Positions 8,628 to 17,924 of a stretch of 64,000 nucleotides of DNA are shown piece after piece. This DNA comes from JANQGH01 sp039030175. Its GTDB lineage: Bacteria; Pseudomonadota; Alphaproteobacteria; DSM-16000; Inquilinaceae. Below the pieces are notes generated by a model. The model was not told where the DNA came from, searched no databases, and saw only the letters and a program-made list of their open reading frames with translations. Every line of letters starts with the position of its first letter. The first letter of the stretch is position 1. The position numbers and the translations under genes were made by a program. The stretch covers positions 1-64,000 of the forward strand of contig JBCCER010000001.1 in NCBI GenBank assembly GCA_039030175.1. The letters run 5' to 3'.

Positions 8628-9455
8628 GTGACCACCTTAACCGACATTTTGACTCACCGTTTCGGGGCGGCACCAGATCCGAATGGGCTTCTGGACCAGT
8701 CGCAGGAAGTGAGTCGGATGGCGGCAAGAGGCTCAGTCAGGGCGTTTTCGGAGCGTCCGGTGCCGGACGAGGTCATCGAGGGACTGTGTGCCGTCGCTTT
8801 GGCATCACCGACAAAGAGTGATTTGCAGCAGCGGGATATCGTGATCGTACGCGATGCGAAACTTCGTCGGCAGCTTCATGACCTCATCCCGGGCCATGCC
8901 TGGCTGGCGGACGCTCCGGCGCTGTTGGTGTTTTGCGGCAACAATCGCCGACAGCGCTATCTGCACGAGCGGCGCGCCAAGCCATTTGCAAACGATCATC
9001 TTGATGCGTTCTTCAACGCGGCCAGTGACGCCGCTATTGCGCTGGCCACTTTTGTGACTGCGGCCGAGGCTATTGGCCTGGGCGTCTGTCCAATCAGTGT
9101 GATCCGCAACCGCGCGGAAGAGGTCAGTGCGTTACTGCGGCTCCCAAGCTTTGTCTTTCCATTCGCCGGTTTGGCGGTCGGCTGGCCGAAGGAGACGCCC
9201 GAAATCAGCCTAAGACTTCCACTCGAGACAACCGTCCATGTGGATCGTTTCGACGACTCGGAGATCGAGGACCAAATCGATGCTTATGATCGAAGGCGGG
9301 CAGACGTCCAATCCATCGCCAACCAACGCCAAACGGATCGCTACGGGACTAGCGAGGATTACACCTGGTCAGAAGACAAGGCGCGCCAATACAGCGTGCC
9401 GGACCGGGCTGATTTCGGCGCTTTCGTTCGTCGACGCGGCTTCAATCTTGACTGA
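8628..9455 (+). CDS. Nitroreductase-family protein
   Basis: A 275-residue FMN-dependent reductase of the nitroreductase superfamily, probably acting on quinones or nitro-aromatics with NAD(P)H. Visible motifs are RGSVRAFSERPVPDEVIEGL at the N-terminus (FMN contact), ASPTKSDLQQRDIVIVRD, and GLGVCPISVIRNRAEEVSALL in the C-terminal half. I chose GTG 8628-8630 because GAGG lies seven bases upstream; the in-frame TTG at 8601 has no such signal. It follows the NAGPA-like gene by 50 bases on the same strand and converges on the Usp gene with only six bases between stops. The acidic and basic C-terminal tail of about 50 residues is longer than in minimal nitroreductases. Confidence 0.85.
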   Translation: MTTLTDILTHRFGAAPDPNGLLDQSQEVSRMAARGSVRAFSERPVPDEVIEGLCAVALASPTKSDLQQRDIVIVRDAKLRRQLHDLIPGHAWLADAPALLVFCGNNRRQRYLHERRAKPFANDHLDAFFNAASDAAIALATFVTAAEAIGLGVCPISVIRNRAEEVSALLRLPSFVFPFAGLAVGWPKETPEISLRLPLETTVHVDRFDDSEIEDQIDAYDRRRADVQSIANQRQTDRYGTSEDYTWSEDKARQYSVPDRADFGAFVRRRGFNLD

Positions 9456-9461
9456 TCAGGC

Positions 9462-9890
9462 CTAGTCTCTGACGACCAAAACCGACTGCTTGGCATGCCG
9501 CACAACCTGCTCAGCGTTTGAGCCCAGCAATGCACTTCCGGTCTCAGGCCGGTGGGCCGCCATAACGATCAGATCCGCATTGATCTCGTCGGCGACCCGC
9601 AAGACCTCACGATAAATTCGGCCATGCGCGATGATGTGCTGGATGCGCACGCCATCCGGGACGTGACTTTCCGTGAAGGCGTGCAGAGCATCCTGGGCAT
9701 GCTTCAAGGCCTGCTTTTCGTACCCTTTCGGGAAGTACTGGCCGACGATGCTCATGCCGAAGTCCGGCACGACTGTCATCATGTGCAATGTCGCGTCAAA
9801 CGCCCTGGCATACTCCACAGAAGTGGGTAGCGGTTTCTTCCAAGTGCTCTCGGTCGCCACGTCGATCGACAGCAAGATGTCCTTATACAT
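9462..9890 (-). CDS. Universal stress protein (UspA family), TRAP-associated
   Basis: A 142-residue single-domain Usp protein: KDILLSIDVATESTWKKPLP at the N-terminus and LLGSNAEQVVRHAKQSVLVV at the C-terminus. The nucleotide-binding glycine motif is present in a compressed form (AHRPETGSALLGS), so ATP binding is plausible but not certain. The ATG has AAGGAG nine bases upstream. It is the last gene of the leftward TAXI-TRAP operon, 27 bases after the permease. In Halomonas the UspA-like TeaD sits after the TeaABC TRAP genes and modulates uptake, so a similar role here is a reasonable inference. Confidence 0.87.
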   Translation of the reverse strand: MYKDILLSIDVATESTWKKPLPTSVEYARAFDATLHMMTVVPDFGMSIVGQYFPKGYEKQALKHAQDALHAFTESHVPDGVRIQHIIAHGRIYREVLRVADEINADLIVMAAHRPETGSALLGSNAEQVVRHAKQSVLVVRD

Positions 9891-9917
9891 GTCAGGCGAT
9901 CTCCTTGTTGTCGAAGG

Positions 9918-12900
9918 CTAGGCAGCAACCGTTTCGCCGGTTTGGCGCCGATTGCGACCCCGCTGCAGCACGATGACGCCGATCAGCAGGATGATGGCCG
10001 GTATCCAGGCGAGTTCCTTCGGCGGCACGTCGGCTTCGACCACGATCTCGGCGATCTGGTAGTCGAAGTCGAGGCCCAGATTCTGGGCCTCGCTGCCGAA
10101 CATGACGTTGTCGAAGATCGCCGTGTCGCCATCGATCCGCACGCTGGCACCAAGTTGCTCCAGCCGGGCGGCCGCCGATTCACCTTCGGGCAAGGTCAGG
10201 ACGACTGTCGTGTCGACCGGGTCGCCGGAGATGAAGTCCTCGCCGACCACGCGCAACTCCAGCGTTTCGTCAGGCGCTACTGTATCGATGACATCGAAGA
10301 TCTGGTTGCCCGGCAGCAGCTGGTCGGGCGGGAATATCATGTCCATCCAATAGCCCGGTCGGAACAGCGTAAAGGCGACCAGCAGCAGGATTAGCGATTC
10401 CCAAATGCGGCTCTTGGCGAAGAAGAATCCCTGCGTTGCGGCCGCGAACACCAGCATGGCTATCACCGCGCTGATAACGGTTAACGCAAGGCTTATGGGG
10501 CCGCCGATATCGTACAGGATCAGCTGCGTGTTGAAGATAAAGATGAAGGGCAGGGCGACCGTTCGCAGCGAATAGAAGAAGGCCGTAAAGCCGGTCTTGA
10601 TCGGGTCGCCGCCCGACACGGCCGCAGCCGCAAAGGATGCCAATCCCACCGGGGGCGTAACATCCGCCATAATACCGAAATAGAACACGAACAGATGGAC
10701 GGCGATCAGCGGCACGACCAGGCCGTTTGCGGCACCAAGTTCCACAATCACGGGCGCCATCAGGGCCGAAACGACGATGTAGTTTGCCGTCGTTGGCAGA
10801 CCCATGCCCAGGATCAGGGACAGGATCGCCACCAAAACCAGCATCAAGATCAGGCTGCCGCCGGATAGGAATTCGACGAATGCGCTCATCACCAGCCCGA
10901 TGCCGGTCAACGACACGGTGCCCACGATGATGCCTGCCGTGGCCGTTGCGATGCCGATGCCGATCATGTTGCGTGCGCCAGCAACCATGGCTTCGAACAG
11001 CTCGGTGAAGCCTTGCCGGCCTGCGGAATGAAGCTCCGGCTGGCTGTTGCGATAGCCGACCGCCTCACGCTTAAACTTTTCGCGTTGCAGAAACACGACG
11101 AAGGCAGCGACGCAAACGATGATCTCGATTGCCACCACCAGTTCGGCTGGCCAGCCTTCACTGATCGACACCAGCAAGACGCCGGCAACGATGATCGCTG
11201 CTACGATCACGATCATGATGATGTTGTTGATGATCAGAGCGATCAGATTGACGATCGCTTCGCCGATGAAGGCAAAAAATCCGCCGCCGCCGCTGGTCTG
11301 GCCGCGGAACAGCGCCATGAGCGGCCGCTGGGTCAGCAGGATGAAGATCATGAAGACGACGGCCCAGAAGGCCGACAGGCCGGGCGAGAGCCGCTCGATC
11401 ATCAGGTTCCAAACCAGCACGATGATCGGCAGGAAGTAGTAGAGCCCCGTTTTTACTGTCGGGCCCACTTCCGGCAGGCTGACGACCGGCGCGTTGGGGT
11501 CGTCCATCTCTAACTCAGGATACTTGGCAGCATACGCGACCAGCGCGACATAGATGACGACTAGGATCGCTGCGCCTATCCAAGCGGCGGCAAATTCGCC
11601 GGTAAACTGGGTCAGCAGCCCCATACCGTAGAACACGGCCATGGCCCCAATGATGACGTTCAACAGGACCAGACCGCCCACCGATACCGTGCGGCGCAGC
11701 CGTTCTTTTGGAAGTGCCCTCGCGAGGCCTGAGAAGAAAACGATCTCGACTATGAAGATCAGGACGGTGGCTATGAAACCGAAGGTTGGGTCAGCCAACA
11801 GTCCGGCAAGTTCAAAGCCACCTGCAATGACCCCGGCAATGATGATTACCGATGCCAGCGTGATACCAAACGCAATCAGGCCCCACTTCATCGGCAGTGG
11901 CTCGCCGGGCTTGGGCAAGGCCTGCATGCCCGTCTTCATCGCCTCCAAATGAACGATGTAGACGAGAGCGATGTAGGAGATGATTGCCGGCAGGAACGCG
12001 TGCTGGATCACCTGCGTGTAGGGAATGCCGACATATTCGACCATCAGGAATGCGGCAGCACCCATCACCGGCGGCATGATTTGGCCATTGACCGATGATG
12101 CGACCTCGACCGCGCCAGCTTTTTCGGGCGTGAACCCAACCCGCTTCATCAAGGGCACGGTGAACGTGCCGGTCGTAACCACGTTGGCGATGGACGAGCC
12201 GGAAATCAGGCCGGTCATTCCAGAGGCCACGACGGCGGCCTTGGCCGGGCCACCGCGCAGGTGGCCGAGCATCGCGAACGCCAGTTTGATGAAATAGTTG
12301 CCCGCCCCAGCACGATCGAGAAGAGCGCCGAATAGGACGAACAGGAAGACGAACCGAGTCGACACGCCAAGCGCGATGCCGAAAACGCCCTGGTCGGACA
12401 GCCAGAACTGATCCATCGCGCGGTTCAAAGACGCACCCTGATAGCGAATGACATCGGGCAGGAACGATGCGTTCCCGAAGAAGACGTAGAACAAGAAAAC
12501 GAGGGCTACGACCATCAAGGGCGGGCCGAGCGACCGCCGTGTTGCCTCGAGAAGCAGCAAGAGCCCGCCGGCAGAGACCACGATATCCAGCATGGTCGGT
12601 AAGCCTGGCCGGGTCGATAGCTCTTCGATGAACCAGAACCGATACGTGGCGCAGAAGGTGCCAACAAGCGCCAAGACCCAATCCACCCACGGCACACGGT
12701 CGCGCGGGCTGCGCTTCAGGGCGGGATATGCCAGGAAGGCGAGGAACATTGCAAAACCCAGATGAAGCGAGCGCGCCTGGGCATCGTTAATCACCAGCAA
12801 ACCGGTGATGAAGGGCAGGGGAGAGGCGTACCAGATTTGAAATGCCGACCAGGCAAATGCCGTCCAAAGCAGCAGCTGCATGACGAATTTGCTGTCTGGT

Positions 12901-12983
12901 TGGCGCGCGCCGGTGTCAGACGATGCGACTAGATCGTCGAGTTCGGCGTCCGAAAGCTGCCGGTCTTGGGCTTGATCGGCCAT
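9918..12983 (-). CDS. TRAP transporter fused permease (4TM + 12TM) with C-terminal DUF3394-like region
   Basis: A 1021-residue inner-membrane protein fusing the small (DctQ-like) and large (DctM-like) TRAP permease subunits, as is usual for TAXI systems. After a polar N-terminus come the small-subunit helices, then large-subunit signatures such as GSSIANVVTTGTFTVPLMKR, GQIMPPVMGAAAFLMVEYVG, GMGLPTTANYIVVSALMAPV and ADVTPPVGLASFAAAAVSGG. The last 150 or so residues contain a soluble beta-rich segment (DETLELRVVGEDFISGDPVD) and a final helix, matching what I know as DUF3394. It works with the binding protein encoded upstream to import an organic acid or similar solute using an ion gradient. Confidence 0.93.
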   Translation of the reverse strand: MADQAQDRQLSDAELDDLVASSDTGARQPDSKFVMQLLLWTAFAWSAFQIWYASPLPFITGLLVINDAQARSLHLGFAMFLAFLAYPALKRSPRDRVPWVDWVLALVGTFCATYRFWFIEELSTRPGLPTMLDIVVSAGGLLLLLEATRRSLGPPLMVVALVFLFYVFFGNASFLPDVIRYQGASLNRAMDQFWLSDQGVFGIALGVSTRFVFLFVLFGALLDRAGAGNYFIKLAFAMLGHLRGGPAKAAVVASGMTGLISGSSIANVVTTGTFTVPLMKRVGFTPEKAGAVEVASSVNGQIMPPVMGAAAFLMVEYVGIPYTQVIQHAFLPAIISYIALVYIVHLEAMKTGMQALPKPGEPLPMKWGLIAFGITLASVIIIAGVIAGGFELAGLLADPTFGFIATVLIFIVEIVFFSGLARALPKERLRRTVSVGGLVLLNVIIGAMAVFYGMGLLTQFTGEFAAAWIGAAILVVIYVALVAYAAKYPELEMDDPNAPVVSLPEVGPTVKTGLYYFLPIIVLVWNLMIERLSPGLSAFWAVVFMIFILLTQRPLMALFRGQTSGGGGFFAFIGEAIVNLIALIINNIIMIVIVAAIIVAGVLLVSISEGWPAELVVAIEIIVCVAAFVVFLQREKFKREAVGYRNSQPELHSAGRQGFTELFEAMVAGARNMIGIGIATATAGIIVGTVSLTGIGLVMSAFVEFLSGGSLILMLVLVAILSLILGMGLPTTANYIVVSALMAPVIVELGAANGLVVPLIAVHLFVFYFGIMADVTPPVGLASFAAAAVSGGDPIKTGFTAFFYSLRTVALPFIFIFNTQLILYDIGGPISLALTVISAVIAMLVFAAATQGFFFAKSRIWESLILLLVAFTLFRPGYWMDMIFPPDQLLPGNQIFDVIDTVAPDETLELRVVGEDFISGDPVDTTVVLTLPEGESAAARLEQLGASVRIDGDTAIFDNVMFGSEAQNLGLDFDYQIAEIVVEADVPPKELAWIPAIILLIGVIVLQRGRNRRQTGETVAA

Positions 12984-13076
12984 ATGAGGGCCCCCTGTTC
13001 CGCACCCCGGCTCTGCCGGTGGTTTTAGTGTCCGGCTGTCATTGTCGCAGCCAACTTATCCTTACGCGTAATAGCG

Positions 13077-13105
13077 AAAAGCGGGCGAGGTCAACCCCCG
13101 CCCGC
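13077..13105 (-). terminator. Intra-operon hairpin with short T tract between TAXI and TRAP permease genes
   Basis: Read on the minus strand, GCGGGCG (13099-13105) pairs with CGCCCGC (13081-13087) around an 11-base loop and is followed by TTTT. It lies 31 bases after the binding-protein stop and about 90 bases before the permease start. It probably acts as a partial terminator or mRNA 3'-end protector that raises binding protein over permease. Confidence 0.6.
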
Positions 13106-13135
13106 TCAAAAATGTTTCCAAAAGATGACGTTCGA

Positions 13136-14152
13136 TTACGAACGCAGACGGTCCGGCACCTCGATGCCAACGGCATCGAAATACATCAGAGCGCCCGGAT
13201 GCAGCGGTGCGGACAATCCGCCATCGACCATGTCGTTGGGGTCGAGATTGGCAAATGCCGGGTGCAGCCTTTGGAAGCTCTCGAAGTTGTCGAACACCGC
13301 GCGAACGACCTCACAGATCGCATAATCCGGCACGTCCGTGCTGGAAACGAAGGTCGCGCGAACGCCGAACGTGTCCACATCGTCGGGATTGCCGTTATAC
13401 ATGCCGCCCGGCACCGTAGCCGCCGAGTAGTAAGGATTGTCGGCGATCAACGCATCCACTTCCGGCCCCGCAATCGCGACGATCGTGGTGTCGCAAGTCG
13501 TGGTCGCTTCTTGGATGGTTCCTGACGGGTGGCCGACCGTGAACGGCATCACGTCGAAATTGTTGTCGCACAGCGCCTGGCTTTGCTCGGCGGTGGCAAG
13601 TTCGGAAACCTGGCTGAAATCGTCTTCGGACCAGCCAAGCGCGCCCATGAGCACTTCGAACGTGCCGCGAGCGCCGGAGCCTGGATTGCCGATGTTTACC
13701 CGGTTGCCCGGGATGTCGGCCATCGAGGTAACGCCCGAATCGGTCCGCGCCAGCACGGTCAGAGGCTCTGGATGAACGGCGAAAACCGCCCGCAGATTCT
13801 CGTTGGCCTCTGGGAAGTTCTCGTGACTGCCATTGTAGGAATGGTGCTGCCAATCGGACTGCACGACACCCATATCCAACTCGCCAGACTGAATGGCGTT
13901 GAGGTTGAACACCGACCCGCCCGTTGATTCCACGGACATCCGCACGCCGTGATTTTCGCGATCGGCCGCGACCAAGCGCTGGATGGCGCCGCCCGTCGGA
14001 TAGTAAACGCCGGTGACGCCGCCGGTGCCGATCGTGAGGAACATTTCCTCGGCGTCGGCCGGCGTATTGCAGGGGTTGTCCTGGGCCGACGCGGACACGG
14101 CAAAGCCGGCGCTCGCGATGATGGCCAGGGCTGAAACAGAGATTTTCTTCAT
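13136..14152 (-). CDS. TAXI-family TRAP transporter solute-binding protein
   Basis: A 338-residue periplasmic protein with a clear signal peptide (ISVSALAIIASAGFAVSASA, cleavage near QDN). The TAXI signature follows at once: MFLTIGTGGVTGVYYPTGGA. Other family features are the SVESTGGSVFNLNAIQSGEL segment and VNIGNPGSGARGTFEVLMG. Such proteins deliver a ligand, in known cases glutamate or other organic acids, to the fused permease encoded next in the operon. The 290-base leader upstream (14153-14443) holds no gene; it contains a small ACTTCC/GGAAGT hairpin at 14188-14203 of unknown meaning. Confidence 0.93.
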   Translation of the reverse strand: MKKISVSALAIIASAGFAVSASAQDNPCNTPADAEEMFLTIGTGGVTGVYYPTGGAIQRLVAADRENHGVRMSVESTGGSVFNLNAIQSGELDMGVVQSDWQHHSYNGSHENFPEANENLRAVFAVHPEPLTVLARTDSGVTSMADIPGNRVNIGNPGSGARGTFEVLMGALGWSEDDFSQVSELATAEQSQALCDNNFDVMPFTVGHPSGTIQEATTTCDTTIVAIAGPEVDALIADNPYYSAATVPGGMYNGNPDDVDTFGVRATFVSSTDVPDYAICEVVRAVFDNFESFQRLHPAFANLDPNDMVDGGLSAPLHPGALMYFDAVGIEVPDRLRS

Positions 14153-14443
14153 GAACTTGCATCCCAGTTCTTAGTTGTTGTCTCGCAACTTCCCGAAGGA
14201 AGTACGGTTTTGCCCCGACGGTGAATTCGCCGGTCAGGCCGGCTGGATCCCCGCCAGGAGGGTCGACTCAGGGCCATCCCTTGCCGACAAGTCTCAGGCC
14301 GCCGAAGACCTGCGTGGCATGTTCGGCGACCCGCTTCGACCAGTGCCGGTCACGACACGGGTCTAGAGCCGGGCTGACTATGCCCGGTCAATCACGCCTT
14401 CGTCAACGTAATGCAATTTCGCTGACGTTCGTCGGTTTGGTCG

Positions 14444-15799
14444 CTAGGCGGCCTTGCTTTCCAATGAGTTAATGGCGTCGTCCACGGCTTCGCCCAGTCG
14501 GTCCACGATTACGCGCACCTCGGAATCGCCGATGATGAAGGGCGGCGCCAGCAAGATGTGGTCGCCCATCTTGCCATCGATCGTGCCTCCCATCGGGTAG
14601 CACATCAGGCCCCGGTCAAGCGCGGCCCGCTTGACTTTTGCATGCAGTTTCGCCGAAGGCGCGAACGGTTTCTTGGTCAAACGGTCTTGCACCAGCTCAA
14701 GGCCCAGGAACAGGCCCCTGCCGCGAATGTCGCCGACATGTTGATGATTGCCAAGGCGGCTCTCCAGGGCCTCACGCAACGCTGTACCTTGGCGCCGGAC
14801 GTTGGTCAGCAGGTCCTCCTGCTCAATGACAATCTGAACGGCTAAGGCGGCGGCGCAGGCTGTCGCATGGCCCATATAGGTGTGGCCATGTTGGAAAAAT
14901 CCTGAGCCGTCGCGGATTGCGTCATAGATCTGGCTTGAAACCAGCGCGGCGCCAATCGGTTGATAGCCTGCACCCAGTCCCTTTGCGGTGATCAGAATGT
15001 CCGGCGCGACGCCGTCCTGCTCGCAGGCAAAGAGGCTGCCCGTCCGACCCATACCGCACATCACCTCGTCCAGGATCAACAGAATGTCGTACTGCTCGCA
15101 GATTTGCTTAACCCGCTTGAAGTATCCCGGAACGGCGGGGACGGCGCCGGCTGTCGCCCCGACCACGGGTTCTGCCACAAAGGCGATCACGGTCTCTGGA
15201 CCCAGTTCTTGGATTTTCTGCTCCAGTTCTTCCGCAACCCTTTGGCCATAGTCCCAAAAGGTCTCGCCTTCTTGGCGATCGCGATAGGCGTAGCAAGGCG
15301 CGATATGGGTTGTGTCGATAAGCAGGGGCCGAAACTGATCGCGTCGCCACTCGTTTCCACCGGCGGCAAGGGCGCCCAGCGTGTTGCCATGATAGCTCTG
15401 GCGCCTCGCGATCAGATGCCGCCGTTCCGGTTGGCCGCGTTCGACATAATATTGTCGTGCGAGCTTTAGGGCCGCCTCCATGGCTTCCGAGCCGCCAGAG
15501 ACGAAATAGACCTTATCCAGATCTGATCCCGGGATGGCGGCCGATTTGGCAATCAGATGGTCGGCCAGCTCTTCCATCGGCGTGTTTGAGAAAAAGCCAG
15601 TGTGAGCGAAGGGCAGGGTAGCAATCTGATCTTGAACGGCCTTGATAACCGCTGGATGACTGTGCCCCAGACAGGAGACCGCGGCGCCGCCAGATGCGTC
15701 TAAATACTCACTGCCGTCCTGGCCAGTGATCGTGACGCCCATGCCCGAAACGGCGATCGGTGGGACGGAGGCGGTGCTGCGGTGAAATACGTGAGACAT
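14444..15799 (-). CDS. Class III (omega/aspartate aminotransferase family) PLP aminotransferase
   Basis: A 451-residue fold-type I aminotransferase. The PLP site is intact: SGGSEAMEAALKLARQY binds the phosphate, LLILDEVMCGMGRTG carries the Asp that holds the pyridine ring, and ITAKGLGAGYQPIGA contains the Schiff-base Lys. GFFQHGHTYMGHATACAAAL completes the family pattern. Members act on omega-amino groups such as beta-alanine, GABA, diamines or taurine; the amino donor cannot be fixed here. It lies upstream of the TAXI operon in the same direction but 291 bases away, so it is probably transcribed separately. Confidence 0.9.
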   Translation of the reverse strand: MSHVFHRSTASVPPIAVSGMGVTITGQDGSEYLDASGGAAVSCLGHSHPAVIKAVQDQIATLPFAHTGFFSNTPMEELADHLIAKSAAIPGSDLDKVYFVSGGSEAMEAALKLARQYYVERGQPERRHLIARRQSYHGNTLGALAAGGNEWRRDQFRPLLIDTTHIAPCYAYRDRQEGETFWDYGQRVAEELEQKIQELGPETVIAFVAEPVVGATAGAVPAVPGYFKRVKQICEQYDILLILDEVMCGMGRTGSLFACEQDGVAPDILITAKGLGAGYQPIGAALVSSQIYDAIRDGSGFFQHGHTYMGHATACAAALAVQIVIEQEDLLTNVRRQGTALREALESRLGNHQHVGDIRGRGLFLGLELVQDRLTKKPFAPSAKLHAKVKRAALDRGLMCYPMGGTIDGKMGDHILLAPPFIIGDSEVRVIVDRLGEAVDDAINSLESKAA

Positions 15800-16133
15800 G
15801 ATAGGGCTGCTGATAGAGGATGGAATGATCCGTTGCGATCAGGTCATACCATGGTCATTGGCATGGGCAAGTTGAAGGCCTAGCAGGCGTGATTCGACGG
15901 CCGGCGACGCGGGCGCTCTTGAAGACCGACCATTTAGCCAAATGCTGCGGCGAACGTCGCCTCGTCAGCCGGGCTTTTTGCTGGCCGGACCAGCGCGCCG
16001 CCACCACAACGAAGGTTAGCCCTGGCGGCGCTCCTGGACTTGATCGAGTTGATCGTCTGCAGATTCCTCTCAACTAAGGATGGATGGGGTATGCAACGTG
16101 CCGCCCATACAGGAGCCTTGGCAACACCGGTAT
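15800..16133. other. Intergenic region, no gene recognised
   Basis: 334 bases between the aminotransferase start and the small secreted protein gene. Open frames here are short, lack credible starts and resemble no family I know. It presumably contains the aminotransferase promoter on its left side; I see no convincing hairpin with a T run or riboswitch. Confidence 0.6.
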
Positions 16134-16508
16134 CTAACCGTGATCGGCGCTCTCTAAATTCGCGGGTAGGCAGTTGATCGCAACCAGCGACATGCCCAGA
16201 TCCGCCTTGCCATCACAGTCGAATCCGTCGGCCACGCCTTCCGGGGGGTCAATGTTCAAGACCGCGTGCCCTGGATCGTCCGATGGCTCGCTCATCCGCA
16301 AAGTGCTGGTGCCATGGTCGCATGTCACCTCTCCGCCCTCTTGGAACACCGACATCGGCAACACGAAAATGTGCTGGGTTGAGCGGTCTGCTGCACAAAA
16401 CGCTGACGTGAACCCATCCGCATCGCGTGTGTCAGATACCAGATCGTCTGCCAATGCGGCCGGCGCGATCAGGCTGGCGCAAACCGCCAGAGTGCATGCG
16501 TATTTCAT
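16134..16508 (-). CDS. Small secreted protein, unknown function
   Basis: A 124-residue protein with a clean signal peptide (KYACTLAVCASLIAPAALA, cleaved before DDL). The ATG at 16506-16508 is preceded by GAGGGGACC; the TTG just upstream is a less likely start. The mature part is short and acidic, with three to four cysteines (FCAADRS, VTCDHGTS, DCDGKADL, INCLP) that could form disulfides in the periplasm. I do not recognise the family. It stands alone between the aminotransferase and tRNA-Thr. Confidence 0.72.
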   Translation of the reverse strand: MKYACTLAVCASLIAPAALADDLVSDTRDADGFTSAFCAADRSTQHIFVLPMSVFQEGGEVTCDHGTSTLRMSEPSDDPGHAVLNIDPPEGVADGFDCDGKADLGMSLVAINCLPANLESADHG

Positions 16509-16741
16509 CAAGGTCCCCTCACAAAGATTGCGGTACGGTCAGCATATGAACGGGGCTTGGTTACAGCAAGCTTTCTGAAAGCGGATTTGGCTTGGCCTTC
16601 AATACCCAGGATCGCTTGTCGCGCTAAAGTGAGTTTGGCGGCGTTTCTGCCAATTCAATCGCGAAAACCGATGCTCGCGGGTTTGCCCAAGGTTGATCGG
16701 TGTCTGATCAACTCTTAACCATTGATTCGCTTGAGAAAAGA

Positions 16742-16816
<75 letters not shown>

Positions 16817-16958
16817 ATCGGCTTCGTTTGCGGCGTTTCGCGGGCGAAGGCGGCGGGAACCTGCCACAGGGAAGGCAGACGGCGCAAGCGGCTTTTGCAA
16901 TGGCTTGGAAACGCCTAGTGTTCGCCGCGTTCCGGCCTCGAGACCGTTGGAGAGTGAC

Positions 16959-17141
16959 GTGGATGAAGATCTAAAGAACCGCAAGCCCGACGGGCATTCG
17001 GGACGGGAAACGGACCTTAGAAAAAACAGCGTCGATGACCGCAAGCAACGTGAAGCAAGTGCTTTGCGCGCCAACCTCGCCAAGCGGAAAGCTCAAAAGC
17101 GGGCACGCAATGCGCCGGCTAACGGTCCCCAGCCGGATTAG
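16959..17141 (+). CDS. Small basic conserved-type protein upstream of dcd/murA
   Basis: A 60-residue, strongly charged protein starting at GTG 16959-16961 with GGAG seven bases upstream. The C-terminal half, ASALRANLAKRKAQKRARNA, is a basic helix of the kind found in short alphaproteobacterial proteins encoded close to murA. The function is unknown; RNA or ribosome association is only a guess from the charge. It is encoded just downstream of, and divergent from, tRNA-Thr. Confidence 0.6.
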   Translation: MDEDLKNRKPDGHSGRETDLRKNSVDDRKQREASALRANLAKRKAQKRARNAPANGPQPD

Positions 17142-17220
17142 TGCCCGCCGAATTGGCGACCGATTCGATCCAACCAATAGAAGGTGGTCGGGCGTTTGCG
17201 TTTGCTGTGCCATTGCGACA

Positions 17221-17257
17221 CGGGCCCTTCCTAGCCTGCGCTTGAGAAGCGGGCCCG
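17221..17257 (+). other. Possible leader hairpin upstream of dcd
   Basis: CGGGCCC-TTC at 17221-17230 can pair with GAAG-CGGGCCCG at 17246-17257 with a small bulge. There is no T run, so it is not a standard terminator. It could be a structured leader or the end of the small upstream gene's mRNA. Confidence 0.3.
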
Positions 17258-17338
17258 GTGCGGCTACACACGGGGGGAGCAGAAGTCGCAGCGCCTTTCG
17301 ACCTGGCGCCACCCCGCAGTCCAGATGAGCAACCGATC

Positions 17339-17893
17339 ATGACCATCATGTCCGACCGTTGGATTCGCCAGACGGCCAAGTCCGACGGCATGATCGAACC
17401 CTTCGTAGAAAAACAGACGCGCGCCGGCGCAATATCCTTCGGCCTCAGCTCGTACGGCTATGACGCAAGGGTGGCGGATGAGTTCCTTATCTTTACTAAC
17501 GTCGACAATGCCGTCGTCGATCCGAAGAGCTTCGACGAGAACAGCTTTGTTAAGCGCAAGACCGATGTCTGCATCATTCCACCCAATAGCTTTGCCCTGG
17601 CGAGTACGGTGGAGTATTTCCGCGTGCCGCGCGATGTGATGGTGATTTGCCTGGGCAAGTCGACTTATGCGCGATGCGGCATCATCGTAAACGTGACGCC
17701 GCTGGAGCCCGGCTGGGAGGGACACGTCACCTTGGAGTTTTCCAACACCACGCCGCTACCCGCAAAGATCTACGCGAACGAGGGCGCGTGTCAGTTCCTG
17801 TTTTTGAAGGGGAACGAGCCCTGCGAGACCTCCTATGCCGACAGGGCGGGCAAATATATGGGCCAGCGGGGCGTCACCCTGCCGAAGATCTGA
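17339..17893 (+). CDS. dcd: dCTP deaminase
   Basis: A 184-residue enzyme that deaminates dCTP to dUTP for thymidylate synthesis. Signatures are GLSSYGYDARVADEF near the N-terminus, PPNSFALASTVEYF, GKSTYARCGIIVNVTPLEPG, and WEGHVTLEFSNTT, which holds the catalytic Glu. GKYMGQRGVTLP closes the protein as in other members. I start at ATG 17339, since alphaproteobacterial homologues begin with a few residues before the conserved WIR; ATG 17348 is the alternative. It precedes murA by 31 bases. Confidence 0.96.
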   Translation: MTIMSDRWIRQTAKSDGMIEPFVEKQTRAGAISFGLSSYGYDARVADEFLIFTNVDNAVVDPKSFDENSFVKRKTDVCIIPPNSFALASTVEYFRVPRDVMVICLGKSTYARCGIIVNVTPLEPGWEGHVTLEFSNTTPLPAKIYANEGACQFLFLKGNEPCETSYADRAGKYMGQRGVTLPKI

Positions 17894-17924
17894 TCGATCG
17901 GCCGCAAATCACACAAGGCATGTA

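Noticed and set aside
11812..12690. A 292-codon alternative frame within the TRAP permease gene
   Set aside because: Arg/Gly-rich shadow translation of a clear membrane protein in the correct frame.
13395..14162. A 255-codon alternative frame in the TAXI gene
   Set aside because: Arg-rich composition and complete overlap with a well-supported binding-protein gene.
14153..14443. Leader before the TAXI gene considered as a riboswitch
   Set aside because: Small hairpins are present, but no motif of a known riboswitch class was recognised.
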